Shown here one piece after another: positions 34,766-45,914 of a DNA stretch of 64,000 nt. Under the pieces are notes generated by a model. The model was not told the origin of the DNA, ran no database searches, and saw nothing but the letters and a program-made list of their open reading frames with translations. Position 1 is the first letter of the stretch, and every line of letters begins with the position of its first letter. This DNA is from Stereum hirsutum FP-91666 SS1 (Eukaryota > Basidiomycota > Agaricomycetes > Russulales > Stereaceae): contig NW_006763135.1 of the NCBI RefSeq assembly GCF_000264905.1, forward strand, positions 62,001-126,000, read 5' to 3'. The position numbers and the translations under genes were made by a program.

Positions 34766-36175
34766 AAGGTTCGTTCTCGTTCGGAAGGGTTAGATTTCTG
34801 TTTGGAGGAGTTGATTTGGCGATGGTTGGCTGGTCGGTTGATGGTCGTTGGGTTGTTGTATCGATTCTACAGTATTTCATGGGTTATTGAGCATTTTGTC
34901 TTCGCAGCAACGCTATTCGAGTTGTCGTGCACTAGAGTATGTACAGACATCCATCCCGAGAACGTCTCCAGAACACGCCGCGTAAGACAGGCGTAGACAT
35001 CTCGAGCTTAGCACTGCATTCATCCAGATTCCAGACAAGATAACTTAGCACGACGCCACCAGACGACACCAACGGAGCTCCCAGCCAGAGAACACCACAA
35101 GCAAAGCACCTGTCATGATCTATGTAACAGTAGCAGACGAGCACAGGTCTACGAGTATGGACATCATAGAGTAGCTATAGACGAAACGGGTGGGAGCAGA
35201 ACGGAGGGCGATCTCGTCGTTGTCGGCGTCGTCGTAAAGCGACGCGGGTAACCCTATAATAGACCTAACCCGATATTCAGTCTTCCGCCATTGTCGACGT
35301 CGAGGACATCGGGTCTGTTTATTTGCTACCCCCACTAAGTAGTGCTTTCTTCGGGATCTCCACGTTACTACGACTCCACGTCTCGCTGTCTCGCTGTCTC
35401 TGTGGTGCAACCTGTCACTCGATATTGGCATGATCCGCTCTGTAGACTGTCGCAGACGCGGACACGGACACGGACACGGACACGGACTCAGGCTGTCAAA
35501 TTTCAAAGCAACGATGGGATGGGAAAGATTCGCACTGTCGCTCGAACGCAAGCTCGAGCTCAAGCACACAAGAAAACACAGACTACGAAGCCTCTCGTCA
35601 CCGGTATGTACTTACTCTAGACTGACACACTTGTAGTTGTACTGGTATTTCGGACATTTCAGACCAGCCTGAGGACATGGTTTCATCACGGATGGACCAT
35701 GGGTCGAAAGCGCCCAGGAACATCGCAAACTGAATCAGAAATCTCTCGATTCTGGAAGAGGAATGTGCACTTACCGCACCGGAAAGCTAGGAGCTTGACC
35801 TTGACCTTCCTCCGTATGTGTGTCACCCACGCCGAAATTAGAGCGTTGCGTTCTGTTGTGTGAGGTGATCCCCTTTCGGTTTGAACTTTGGACTCTTTTT
35901 GCTCTGGAGTCTGGACTGGATTGGGTGAGCGGATCCGTGGCGTCGCAGTCCGCTGATCATGGGCTTCTACATACATGTTCGCTGGCAATCGGCGCTTGCT
36001 GCTCTGCGACTCTTTTCGTCGGATCGGTCGTGATTGAGATTGAGATTCATTCCGCTCCTTTGCGCTCTGCTCGCCCTCGAGAACGATCCTCACGCTCATT
36101 CATCCTCCCCGTTTGCGTATCTTCCGCCCTCCTCCCTTCTGTCCTTGTACTTGTCTCTCCAGCTCCACTCCCACC
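34766..36175. other. intergenic stretch without a recognisable gene
   Basis: About 1.4 kb between the UstYa-like gene and the membrane protein gene. It contains a short (GGACAC)n microsatellite at about 35459-35486 with four to five units. No supported coding or RNA gene was seen. Confidence 0.45.
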
Positions 36176-37772
36176 ATGTTTCGTCTCCTCTCTCGTCCTC
36201 CGGTGGACGATGAACATGAACCACTCGTCTCCCAGTCTCGTTCTCAGTCCGCCGACGATCTCGATATCGAGCAGGAAAAACCGGACCATGAACAAGTACA
36301 AGAGCTCTCACCTGTGCTTTCTGATACCGGGACCGCCGTCAACGACGAACACCACGAACACGCTCCTCCCAACCGATCACGACCATCAGCGACATCTCCC
36401 ACTAATCACAGTACCCGATTCTGGGCATTCGTCTGCGTCGTCTGTGCCGCTATCAACCTCGTCCTCGCCGTCCTCTTCCCTACCGTCCACTTACATTCCC
36501 CCTCCTGGTCGAAAGGCGTGGCGGAGACTGAAAGATATGGACTGCAGCCGATGCGTCCGTTCAATATGAAAGACCTCTCCTCCCTGAAGCGTCCGTCGCA
36601 TTTCATAGGATTCGAACAGATCGACCGACAAGCCATCGCCTCCCTCTCCTCTTCTGGCGCAGTGCAAGCAGAGAAGAAGCACCAGTTCGACAACTATCCG
36701 ATCGTGGTGGCGCAGGTGGATAGTGCGCGGGGAAGAGAAGACGAGAGTATGGGTGTGTTTACGAGAAGGAGGATGGTTAGGGTGGGGGTTGTGGAGGGGA
36801 CGGAGAAGTGGGTTTTTGTTAATAAGACTGTGAGTTGGGTTTGGTCGAGGTTTTTTTTTTTTTTTGCTCTGGTCGCTTGTGTCTGTTCTTGTGCATACTG
36901 CTGCAACAAATACCACGTCCGTTCGAGTGTTCGCCCCTTCTATGATCTCTCTTCTGCCACCCCACATCCCTTCGCCCGCATATCTCTTCCTTTCCCTTCG
37001 CTTTCCTGTTCTCAGACCACTTCTACTTTCTTCTCCGTCGACTTTGCGTCCTATACGTATCGAACATACCACTGATCTCTGTGGTCCATACACATAGGTA
37101 TCCACCATCTTCCAATTCCGAGCATTCGACTACGGAATGGAACAATGCGACCTCCGAATCTCCATCCCCGCCCTCCCCCTCTCTTCTTCCTCCTATTCCT
37201 CCTCGTCATCATCAAATCCCGACTCATTCCCATTATCGATCTACCGCCTCGACGCCCCCTCCGAACTCGATCCGTACGCCCTCACGCAGCGTACCCGGCC
37301 TTCGAGGATCGCGAAATTGGCGGATTTGCAGCCTGGGGTTTGGTTGCCTGAGTCTTACGGGGAGTCTCATGGCGGAGGTGGAGAGGAAGACGAAGGGGGA
37401 GCAGGGAACGCGACGTTGCATATATCCGATATTTCAAACCATGGTGACTCTTCCTCTTCTTCTAACACAACCAACGGCACCCCCACCTTGCATACCTCGT
37501 CTCCCCCGCCCGGCCACGACCACAACTCTCCCCGAAGAACAAGACACACGACGTACCACCGCTCCTTCCACTGCGCCCGCGAAGAACTCTACACCTTCGA
37601 ACTTGCGTGCTCGGACGTGGAAGTACAGAGAGGAGGAGAGGGGTGTGCGGTGGAGTGGTGGCAGGATGAGGAGGGGGTGGAGGCTGTTGGTGGGATGAGT
37701 GGCGCGGAGTGGGGAAGAGGAGGAGGGGGAGAGGGGCCGATGGTGTGGGTTGTTCAGAGGGAGAGTGAGTAA
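36176..37772 (+). CDS. single-pass membrane protein of unknown function
   Basis: Exons 36176-36829 and 37098-37772 join in phase 0 to 442 aa. ATG 36176 (context ccaccATG) is chosen although the frame is open a little further upstream. A hydrophilic N-terminal region of about 80 residues (acidic, Ser/Arg-rich) is followed by one transmembrane helix (FWAFVCVVCAAINLVLAVLF) and a long extracytoplasmic domain. The conserved-looking block FRAFDYGMEQCDLRISIP begins exon 2. Further on are low-complexity Gly/Ser/Glu stretches and two cysteines in FHCAREELYTFELACSDVE. I recall Agaricomycete proteins with the AFDYGME-x-C pattern, but no function. The 268-bp intron contains a 15-base T run and is longer than usual here. 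Confidence 0.65.
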
Positions 37773-39108
37773 GTGTGGAAGCGGGTATGCCGGGTGGTTG
37801 ATCATCTATGTAATTTAAGTCACTTATGGATTCACCTTCATCCTAGGCTTGACGTGAGTTTTTGTATCTCTTCTTTCGTTCTCCGGTTTTGAGAGTCGGA
37901 CGGTTCGCAGTCATTCGTTCGTTCGTTTGTACTTATACTTATACTCGTACTTATTAGCACTTACACCTCCGAGTCGTAGTGCGGCTTTAGCTTTGACACA
38001 TGCGTTTCATCAAGATCTCTGCGTATTCGTGCTCGTTGTTCCACGTACTTACAGTGAGAAATCGGAAAGTGATAGACTGACCATGGTGAGTTGGAAGGCA
38101 GTCGGTGCCACACTGGTGACGGGTGGCGGTGGCGTCGTCGCCTCGGGCCTCGTCATTACGGACTCCGCTCTGCTCTCCGGAAATCCACCACCTCGACCCT
38201 TTCGTTCTGGACACCCATACCCGGACCTGCCCTCGAACCTGTCACTGGTCACTGTTTGCTTGGTCTTGGTCTTGATATTTGTCTAACTTGATTGCTCGAA
38301 GGGTAACGAAAGCTTGAATTGGTCTGGGGACTTTGACTGTAGCCATTGTAGTTTCAGTCGACACCGTGACGAACAGCTCGACAGACCGCGAATGTTTCTC
38401 TGATGGGCTTGACTTAGCTCTTCTCGGGCTAGTACCTCAGACGGGAATGTGCCCGAGTGCAAAGGAGTGCCTTCCCGTTCGTTTACATCAGTTTGTTGTT
38501 CTGGGACTGATCCGAGTTCGTGTACAGAAGAAATGATGATTTCGTGGACGGTGAGGAGGGATATGGAAGGGAATTGTCCTGATGCTCGCCAGGAGTATCT
38601 TTTTGTTCTGCATCTGCCTGTAGAATCCCGACTGTACTGACTCAATTTAAATACCACAGGTTCAGCTCCGTCATCCCCTTCTTCGCAATCTTCTCTTCTT
38701 TTGAACTCAGGTCCCACGAGCAAGCCACTGAGGAGCAAGGCCACCGAGGCTAGTCTCTCTGGCTCATACGACGGTGATGCAGCTGCCCCGTTCAGGGCAA
38801 ATATCAGAATCACTACGGTCTGTTATCCACGCGCCTATTTTAAACAGGTGAGCGGTGATGGCGTCTGTGTCCCAAATTGACAAGTCCAGATAACGGAGAT
38901 GCAGCGTAAAATACGATGAGTACACTCGTGTATGAACTGCCATTGGCAGTGGAACACTCGAGACGTGAGGAACTGTAGACCGACCGAAAAGAAGATGACC
39001 ATAGATCACAACGCAGGTTCGCGGTGTTTCAAGCTTGTGTATGTTGAAGCGCTACTCGTCCCGAAACACAATCTAACATGGCAATGTTGTCATCCTACAT
39101 CAGCTCCA
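37773..39108. other. intergenic stretch, mostly unassigned
   Basis: No firm gene. A 67-codon frame at 38083-38286 is listed separately. An open frame on minus at 38283-38813 begins with a hydrophobic stretch but lacks family similarity or splice support. Confidence 0.4.
38083..38286 (+). CDS. possible small membrane protein, hypothetical
   Basis: A 67-aa frame with two hydrophobic segments (VGATLVTGGGGVVASGLVI and LVTVCLVLVLIFV) around a Pro-rich loop. The ATG is immediately followed by GTGAGT, so the site could instead be a splice donor. Not recognised; may be chance. Confidence 0.25.
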   Translation: MVSWKAVGATLVTGGGGVVASGLVITDSALLSGNPPPRPFRSGHPYPDLPSNLSLVTVCLVLVLIFV

Positions 39109-39197
39109 GCAGAACGATCACCCATTGGACGTAGGACCCGTGAGGGGGAGGTACCTCTATAAACACGGGTCCTACGTCCAATGGGTGATCGTTCTGC
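39109..39197. repeat. perfect 34-bp inverted repeat (hairpin) with 21-nt spacer
   Basis: The left arm 39109-39142 is the exact reverse complement of the right arm 39164-39197. The spacer agggggaggtacctctataaa continues into the 20-bp direct repeat described below. Likely a rearranged element end. Confidence 0.9.
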
Positions 39198-40922
39198 AGG
39201 GTTTTCAGGGGGTTCCTTATAAGGATATGAGGTGGGGGATTGTGTCTCCAACCTCGATTTTTGCGGTCAAAAACCGGGGGACAACAGACCCGGGAGCCGG
39301 CCGGCGGCCAAAAACGGATCATGTGACCTACTGTGCCGGACTAGGATCCTGGACAGATGGGCTTTCTCGTTCGTTTATTCAATATCCTGTCTATTAATTG
39401 CAACCAAATGGCACATCTGGGTAGTACGGCATATATTTAGTACCATTACAACTTTTTGGAGAGTCTGATGTGCTAAATCATCACCAACAAATATTTTGCG
39501 ACGATGACTGGGGAAAGTGGCAAAACAGGAAAGCTGGACGCGCGCCGAAAGCGCCCGGCTATTGCCGAATGAGTGGCGAAAAAAAGGTCAACAGGCGCCA
39601 CACCCCCTTGACCACTGATTTCGTACACATAACCGTTAGAAGACCAGCAACAATTTACAAAAAGTACCTATAGCGTTTTACCATGTATCATGCTATCGGC
39701 ATAAATATTTGTGGAGAGCTGCACGACCTGTTGCACTCGAAATTCATTCGGGTATTTGAGAGGTGCAAAATCGGCCACTTCTATGAAATTGTGCTCTCTG
39801 GAAGCCAAACAGTCTGGTAAAAATAAGCAGGCCTCGGCAACAGAAGTATTTGATTAGGTCTCCAAGACTAGGGCATATATGTAGCGGTTCACATCATGTT
39901 TTGGCGATGTGAACTAAACCGATGACAGGTTCAACACTTCGCAAATTTGTCCCGTTGGAGCGTTGAAACTCAATTCACACTTCAGTGTGAACTCGACGGG
40001 AGAGTGGTCTCTTTCCACCTCTCCCCATTCGCTGTCGCGAACCAAAATGGCATCCACCGTTTGGCATGAGCCCCATGTACTGTAGTATCAAGAATATGCT
40101 TGTTGTCAAAGGTCATCCGGAAGTAGGACGGGGATACAAGCAGGAGCGGACCCGTCTCGAGAATCCAAACTCAGTGTGAACTGAGTATTATCTCCCGCAC
40201 CACATCTGACATTTTGAGTTCAAACTTTTCGCTTCCAGAATGACGAACGAAACTGATGTGAACCGCTACATATATGCCCTACTGTAAGATTTTTGTATGA
40301 GCAAGACGACAGATGCTAGAGCTAGAGCCTCACAAAGTGGGAGCTTCTTGTGGCCCGTTAGCCAGAGGATCCCCTCAACAAAAGATGTTGCACGCAAAAT
40401 TAAGCAAACATTGTCTGCCAGAGTGGCTTGGAATCACTTATGTCATGTCCGTATTCATGCTCCACATATACTTTTACGAACATATAGGCTGGCATTAAAG
40501 GCTGGTCGAGGCGTCCATGTCGGTCAAGCTCTCTACATGTGGCAAAATTGCCACACAAACCCCATCTCTGATGACATTTCACCATGTTCTACAAAATACT
40601 CACAAAAATCACACAAAGTGTTTTCGCATATTGCACGAGATGGAATAGACCTACAGTTTATGTAGAAAGCCAAAGGTATGAATAGGCCTCCTTAAAATTC
40701 CAGAAAAGTTTGTCCAGCTTCTATGTCCGTCCAGCTTCCTAGTCCGCCACAGTATTATTTTCCCAATCCGGTAATTTTTAAGGGGGATCGGGATCCAACC
40801 TACACCTCCGGCACCGAGTCCCGCTGGGGGATTATCGTACCAATGGATCCAACCTTCGGCCCCCCGGGGCTCCAAAACCGGGGGATTAGGATCCAACCTC
40901 CCCCTCTATAAACACGGGTCCT
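39154..40922. mobile_element. about 1.75 kb non-autonomous element or repeat nest
   Basis: The 20-mer cctctataaacacgggtcct occurs at 39154-39173 and again at 40903-40922. Inside both ends are variants of GGGGGATT ... TCCAACCT: near 39235 on the left, and near 40783, 40828 and 40873 on the right. No transposase frame is present. A smaller MITE (39871-40279) is nested in it. The exact ends and superfamily are unknown. Confidence 0.5.
39871..40279. mobile_element. Stowaway/Tc1-like MITE, 409 bp, TA target duplication
   Basis: The terminal inverted repeats are identical over 26 bases, starting gggcatatatgtagcggttc, and are flanked by TA at 39869-39870 and 40280-40281. There is no coding capacity. 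The TA duplication and size fit a Tc1/mariner-type MITE. Confidence 0.8.
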
Positions 40923-40941
40923 TTGGACATCGTCGGATTCG

Positions 40942-41110
40942 AGCACGTGGACCGACGGATGGGAGAGCGATGGGAGTAATGGTGGACGTACGTGCCAAAG
41001 GGGGGAGGCATAAAGGCCAAGGTAAGAGGCGAAAGATCTATGATATTTTGCCATCATGTTTTGAACATTTCAATCAATCGTAAATCAGATATTTAAGGCT
41101 AAGACTGTAG
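40942..41110. repeat. dispersed 197-bp repeat, copy R1 (partial)
   Basis: Shares accgacggatgggagagcga, ggtggacgt, aaaggccaagg, atgatattttgccatcatg, catttcaatcaatcg and aggctaagactgtag with R2 and R3 at 43 kb. It lacks the first about 40 bases and begins directly after the direct repeat that ends at 40922. Confidence 0.85.
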
Positions 41111-42888
41111 TCATCAGCAAGACCGCATGTCACTAGCGCGTCTATCACACTCTAAATCGATCTATGCGGTCTTACTGCTCTGCGCACTTAGACCGCACCC
41201 GAGTTTGTAGACTCGCTAGAGGCTGGGCTGGCGTTGCAGGCAGTCCTAGAGGTCTCGCTAGTGAATCGACTCGGAGCAGCTTCAAATTTGACTTGGTCCC
41301 ACAAGCTTCCTCCCTCTTCATGGATAGCCGTACGACTCTTTGTGTTGGTACGTAGTGGTATTACTCGATCACGTACTTTGAGAGATATACCCAGTCGATC
41401 CCTAATATCCAATCTTACCAGTCCGCCATCTGCATCTTCACCGAACTGGAATGAGCAGCCGGGAAGAGCATACCGAGCAAATTGACAGCGCAATGGGACG
41501 TGATGATGGTGCTATTAAAGCGGGCGAATCGGGCGAATGCAAGAGCGTGGGCACTGGGCAGGCGCAAGAGCGGGCGTCGAGCAGGGCCGGTGGCTTCAAA
41601 GTTCAAACGCCTGCCCTAAACAAGCACGTGAGTCCACAACGTCTGTTGATTTGCGCTTGGCAGCTTTTGGCTTGAGCGCGCGCCGCGCACCATCCTGCAC
41701 CATCCTCTCCTCTCGTTTGTGATACGCTCTGAAACCGTCGTATGTCTCCACTCGAGATTGTTGCATGCCGCGGAGGGATGAGGAGATGGATTAGGATGAA
41801 TGGGAGAGGAATGGCCGTGGGTAGGGTTCATAGAGTCTGTGACGGTATGTGTATATCCTGTTCGTCGACATCGTGGGGTTTCCGGGCTGGGATTGAGGCT
41901 GTACGTGAAATGCGAGAGGTTTCGGGTTCGTCGAGAAGACCCGAACCCTTGTCGCCGTTCGTATCGACACCCTTATCCATGTAGTGTCCGTGCGTAGAGG
42001 CTGTGACAAGTGTGTCCGTGTCGTTGCATTCGATGGCGAGGGCAGAGACTCCCCCGTCAAGCGAACGATCGTCGGCATTGTCGCTTGACACTTCGTAATC
42101 TCCTTCGCCCAGTCGGTCGTAGTCACCATTTATCTTTAATTTTGCGATCCCCCTTTCCAGGACCTCGTCATTGAGTATCCAAATGTCTATTTGAAGCTTG
42201 CTCCGTTTGCTAATCGTATCGGCTCTCACTGGACTCATACGGGAGTCTGCCCCTCAATGATGAATGAGTGTGGTGTGTTGGGCCACAAGGTATGTACCGC
42301 CTGTCTCATCCCTGTCTTTCACACTGGTAATGCTCATGTATCATTATATTGTAGATCATCCTATCGAACGATGGGTAAACTGTGATTTACAAGTAAGTCC
42401 GCGCTACCCCTTTGACCCGTTCACAGTTCTGTGCTCAACGTACCCGCTACTGACTTCAATGACCTCTTTTGGCTGCTCAGAGTGATCATTTGGAACCACG
42501 AAGACATCTGATGGATAGCGAGTGTGAGGTATTGAGGAAGTTCTTGCGGAGCATGATAAAGGGAGGGTGTGCAGACGCGTGGATGTACGAAGTACAGCGG
42601 TGTAAGTCGGAGCTATCTATTTTGCATTTACTGTAGTAGTATATACTGGTCCTGGCCATGTTGCTCCGAAATATAGTGATTTATCTACCAATCCGAACCC
42701 TGTGTGAAGCTCTATAGAATTGCTCTGACCCGAAGAGCAGCTCTTCGAGACTCTATGGCCACTCTAGCCACAGAGCTGCCAGTCTGCTCAAATTTCTGTC
42801 CGGTGGTTCCTTAGAGGCCGGTGGTGTGGTCTAATTAGTCTAGAAAGTCTATTCCTAGACCGGATAGACGCTTGCGGTCTTCCTGATG
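41111..42888. other. stretch without a firm gene; possible ULD relic at 41828-42238 (minus)
   Basis: The minus frame 41828-42238 contains YDRLGEGDYEVSSD, which loosely resembles REFVERGDYDISSS of the ULD gene at 43.2-44.6 kb, and it has the same side-relationship to a copy of the 197-bp repeat. It could be the remnant of a duplicated copy. The rest shows no coding signal. Confidence 0.3.
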
Positions 42889-43281
42889 GTTCGTAAATGA
42901 GTAATATTCCTTACCGTCTAGTGAACATGGACTGACGGATACGGGAGCCATGGGACTAATGGTGGACGTGCAAAGGAGGGGACGCGGAAAGGCCAAGGTA
43001 AGAGGCGGAAGAACTATGATATTTTGCCATCATGTTTGAACATTTCAATCAATCGCAAATTAGATATTTGAGGCTAAGACTGTAGTTCGTACATGAGTAA
43101 TATTCCTTACCGATTCGTGAACGTGGACCGACGGATGGGAGAGCGATGGGGGTAATGGTGGACGTGCGAAGGGGGGGAGGCAGAAAGGCCAAGGTAAGAC
43201 GCGGAAGAACTATGATATTTTGCCATCATGTTTTGAACATTTCAATCAATCGTAAATCAAATATTTAAGGCTAAAACTATA
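42889..43281. repeat. two tandem copies of the 197-bp repeat, R2 and R3
   Basis: R2 is 42889-43084 and R3 is 43085-43281, head to tail. Both begin gttcgtaMatgagtaatatt and end ggctaaRactRtag/a. R3 is closer to R1 than R2 is in the middle part (tttgaacatttcaatcaatcgtaaatca). Confidence 0.9.
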
Positions 43282-44561
43282 ATTCGTACCGAGGTGCCTT
43301 CTATAGATGATTCTTATACGACGCAGATAACGTGCATCTGTGTCTGATCCTGCCGAAGGTTCCGAGCCCGGAGTCGAGGAGGAGCGTGGATTGTTGGAGT
43401 CATTCAGTTCACCATGCTCCTGCTCTGCTGGGTGTTCAGATACCTCGGAGACACGTGCCCTACTTGTCATGTACCACATTCCGCAATACGAGCTCCAAGA
43501 TTATGCTGTCAGATTGTCGATCAAACTTGGGTGAAAGATAAGAGATCGGCACAGCTTACCAGTTCAAGCCTGTGGAAGCATCTCTGTAGTCGTCGCGATG
43601 GCACGAGGGGCACCTGTCTATTATCATAGTCCCTTGAAGTCTGTGCAGTAGTGCGTTCATGTTGATAGAGTCACCAGCAGACACTTTCCATCTCGTGGGT
43701 TCGATGGTGAGGTTGCTCGACGAGGACGAGATGTCGTAATCACCGCGCTCTACAAACTCGCGACCGCCACGCCTGCGGAAATAAAAGCGAATGAATTCAT
43801 CGAATTCCTGTGGCCAGATCAATCAAGTTATATCCGACAAGAGAGTGTGATTAACCGGACATACCGGCCATGTACGGCACAACTGATGCGGAAGGCGGAT
43901 GGTTTGTCCCAGCATGTCGTTCAGCACTATAGGTCTTTCGTTATCGTTCAATCCCCCTTCCCAAGCATATCCAAGTACTCTGGGAACTCCTTCTACACAT
44001 CGGCGAATCTCCAGAAGAGACGTATTTGTCGTTTGGATGAAGGCTTGCGCTTGACCAATGGAGAGGCTGATATAATGTCAGTCCTATTCACAAAAGAGAA
44101 TAGTGATGGAATGCGTCGGGTGCGTACAGTGACAATATCCCATTTGAGGCTATGCTCTGCTCATCCATCTTCCTGCGTATCTCCACGAGATCTTTCCTCT
44201 GAAAGGACCTCCACTGGACTTTCCTCCAAAAGTCCGTCACTTTGCTTTTCGACCCTCCTGCGCGAAGACTAGGTTGAAACTTGGAAAGCCTGTCATTGAG
44301 GTCACGAATGATGGCATCGTAGTTTTTGGTAGCCTGATAAAGTGCCCTCTGAACAGGTAAGGTGAGGATATCGACGCTGGCCGCGAAGGCAACTCCCCGA
44401 ATGAGGTTGAGCACTTCTAAGGTCGTGTTGAGTGAGGCCACCAGCTCCTGGTACTCTTGAGGCGCGCCTGCTGCGTCACGAATGATTTGAACGACGTTGT
44501 ATGTGAGCTGAATTAGTGAGAAAATGTCCCCAAGGGAGCCGAAGGTAAACGCAGCGGACAT
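43246..44561 (-). CDS. STAND-N-like / ubiquitin-like domain (ULD) protein with zinc ribbon
   Basis: Four exons (44128-44561, 43865-44066, 43560-43807, 43246-43492) close a 376-aa frame. Introns are 61, 57 and 67 bp. The N-terminal helical region (FGSLGDIFSLIQLTYNVVQ, IIRDAAGAPQEYQELVASLN) matches the N-terminal domain found on fungal STAND/NLR-like proteins. The middle block ERPIVLNDMLGQTIRLPHQ then REFVERGDYDISSS fits the ubiquitin-like domain often found after it in Agaricomycetes. CPSC in exon 3 and CSYCGMWYM, completed across the last intron, form a C-x2-C pair, a probable zinc ribbon. The last 11 codons and the stop lie in repeat R3. A regulatory or innate-recognition role is inference only. 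Confidence 0.75.
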
Positions 44562-45285
44562 GAGAGATGACCAGAGGAGGGACAGAACCAGACAGTACGT
44601 GGGCGGTTTGCAGCACGCCAATTCTTATATGGTCAGCGGGAGGATATGGCGAGGCATACGCATTGCACTTGCATTGCCTAGTCTATTTCTGAATTGTGGC
44701 TGAGGACAGTCTGCATCGTATCGGAACAGCTTCGGCACAGCCGTGAGAGCTTGAAGGCTGCGAACTTGCATATATATTTTCCCGTCGAGGCACTTAGCGC
44801 TCGACGAGCACTGCGAAATTCATGTCAGTTCTGCGCAGACCGTCTCCGTTCAATCTGACTTCGGTAAACATCTTCTTTGACTGGATGGATTACTCCTAAT
44901 CTGAGATGAATCAAAGCCTGGAGAAGAATGCCTACGCCAGTTGTTCCCCAACACTTTTCGTTCGTGCCCATAAATACTCTGCGCGTCTCGGACTGGCTAC
45001 TTTGAACTCATTATGCTTCAATTATGTCTCTTAAAATGGATTCCTCGCATTTTCACTCGGCATGCATAAAGAATTCTCGACTACACTTTATGTAATTGCA
45101 CTATTAATCATAAATCTAGAACCGTACATGGGAGTTTCGCGAGTATCAACGCAATCATTCCAGCCCCTTACCTAACAGTTCGAGGCTACAGCTTTGTACT
45201 CAAGCTGTATATTACACCGGCCAAGTTGATCCTTGTCTATGAGCTAAAGAGTGGCGACGATGAATAAGCTCCTGCCCAGTCTCTT
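44562..45285. other. spacer without a recognisable gene
   Basis: About 0.7 kb, AT-rich in its right half. Upstream region of the STAND-N/ULD gene. No other coding signal was seen. Confidence 0.4.
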
Positions 45286-45578
45286 ACCTGTTTGGACGCT
45301 CACTGGGCCTTGTCGATCCAGCTCATCCGCGGTATTCTTCGGAATTCATTCCATAGACACTTCAACCACATACAAAAAAATTGTATGCTATCGGAGGCAC
45401 TCCTACATCGTATCCTGCATCCTACAGTCGAGACAAGAGACACAACGGAGGTAACTAATCAGGTTTTCTAGTCATTGTAACTACGTAAATTGAAACGATA
45501 TCAAACTGACCTTCACTATTACTCAGTGAGAACTGACCGTCGTAGGCCTCAAGATACCTCGCGATTCAGCCGCATGGC

Positions 45579-45832
45579 TCAAAGACAGAGCTAGATACCG
45601 TCCTCATTCACGTCAGCTCAGCCCGACAATCACAGTGTAGATGGGAAGGAAATGAAATCGAACTTACGCCAATGGAGCACAGATCCCCACAGCAATCACT
45701 GTCGACCGAGCAGCTCGAAAGGAGAGGCAGACACTCTTGACGTGTGGCCTCAGATTCGGTCGCCAACGCAGTTGAGATGAGTGGTAAGAGCACAGCGAGG
45801 GCGAAGAAGGCGGATTTGAAGGAGAACAGCAT
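45579..45832 (-). CDS. knottin-like secreted cysteine-rich peptide, member B
   Basis: Exons 45668-45832 and 45579-45590 with a 77-bp phase-0 intron encode 58 aa. Signal peptide to about residue 24. The propeptide ends at EATR (28-31), the only member without a KR or QR site. Cysteine spacing is the family C-x6-C-x5-CC-x3-C-x4-C, with the sixth Cys on the 12-nt last exon. It is the most diverged in loops 1 and 2 (loop 1 LPLLSS, loop 2 SVDSD) and in the fourth loop (SIGL). It lies in duplication unit 1 and is the sister of member C. Confidence 0.85.
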
Positions 45833-45907
45833 GGTTGGTTGTATTTGACTGAGTTGAATGGCTCGATGAGGGGATGAGGATGAGGATAAAAACGACGGTG
45901 CTGGGTA

Positions 45908-45914
45908 TTTTATA
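45908..45914 (-). promoter_or_regulatory. TATA box of peptide gene B
   Basis: TATAAAA on the minus strand, about 80 bp upstream of the start codon at 45832. Confidence 0.6.
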
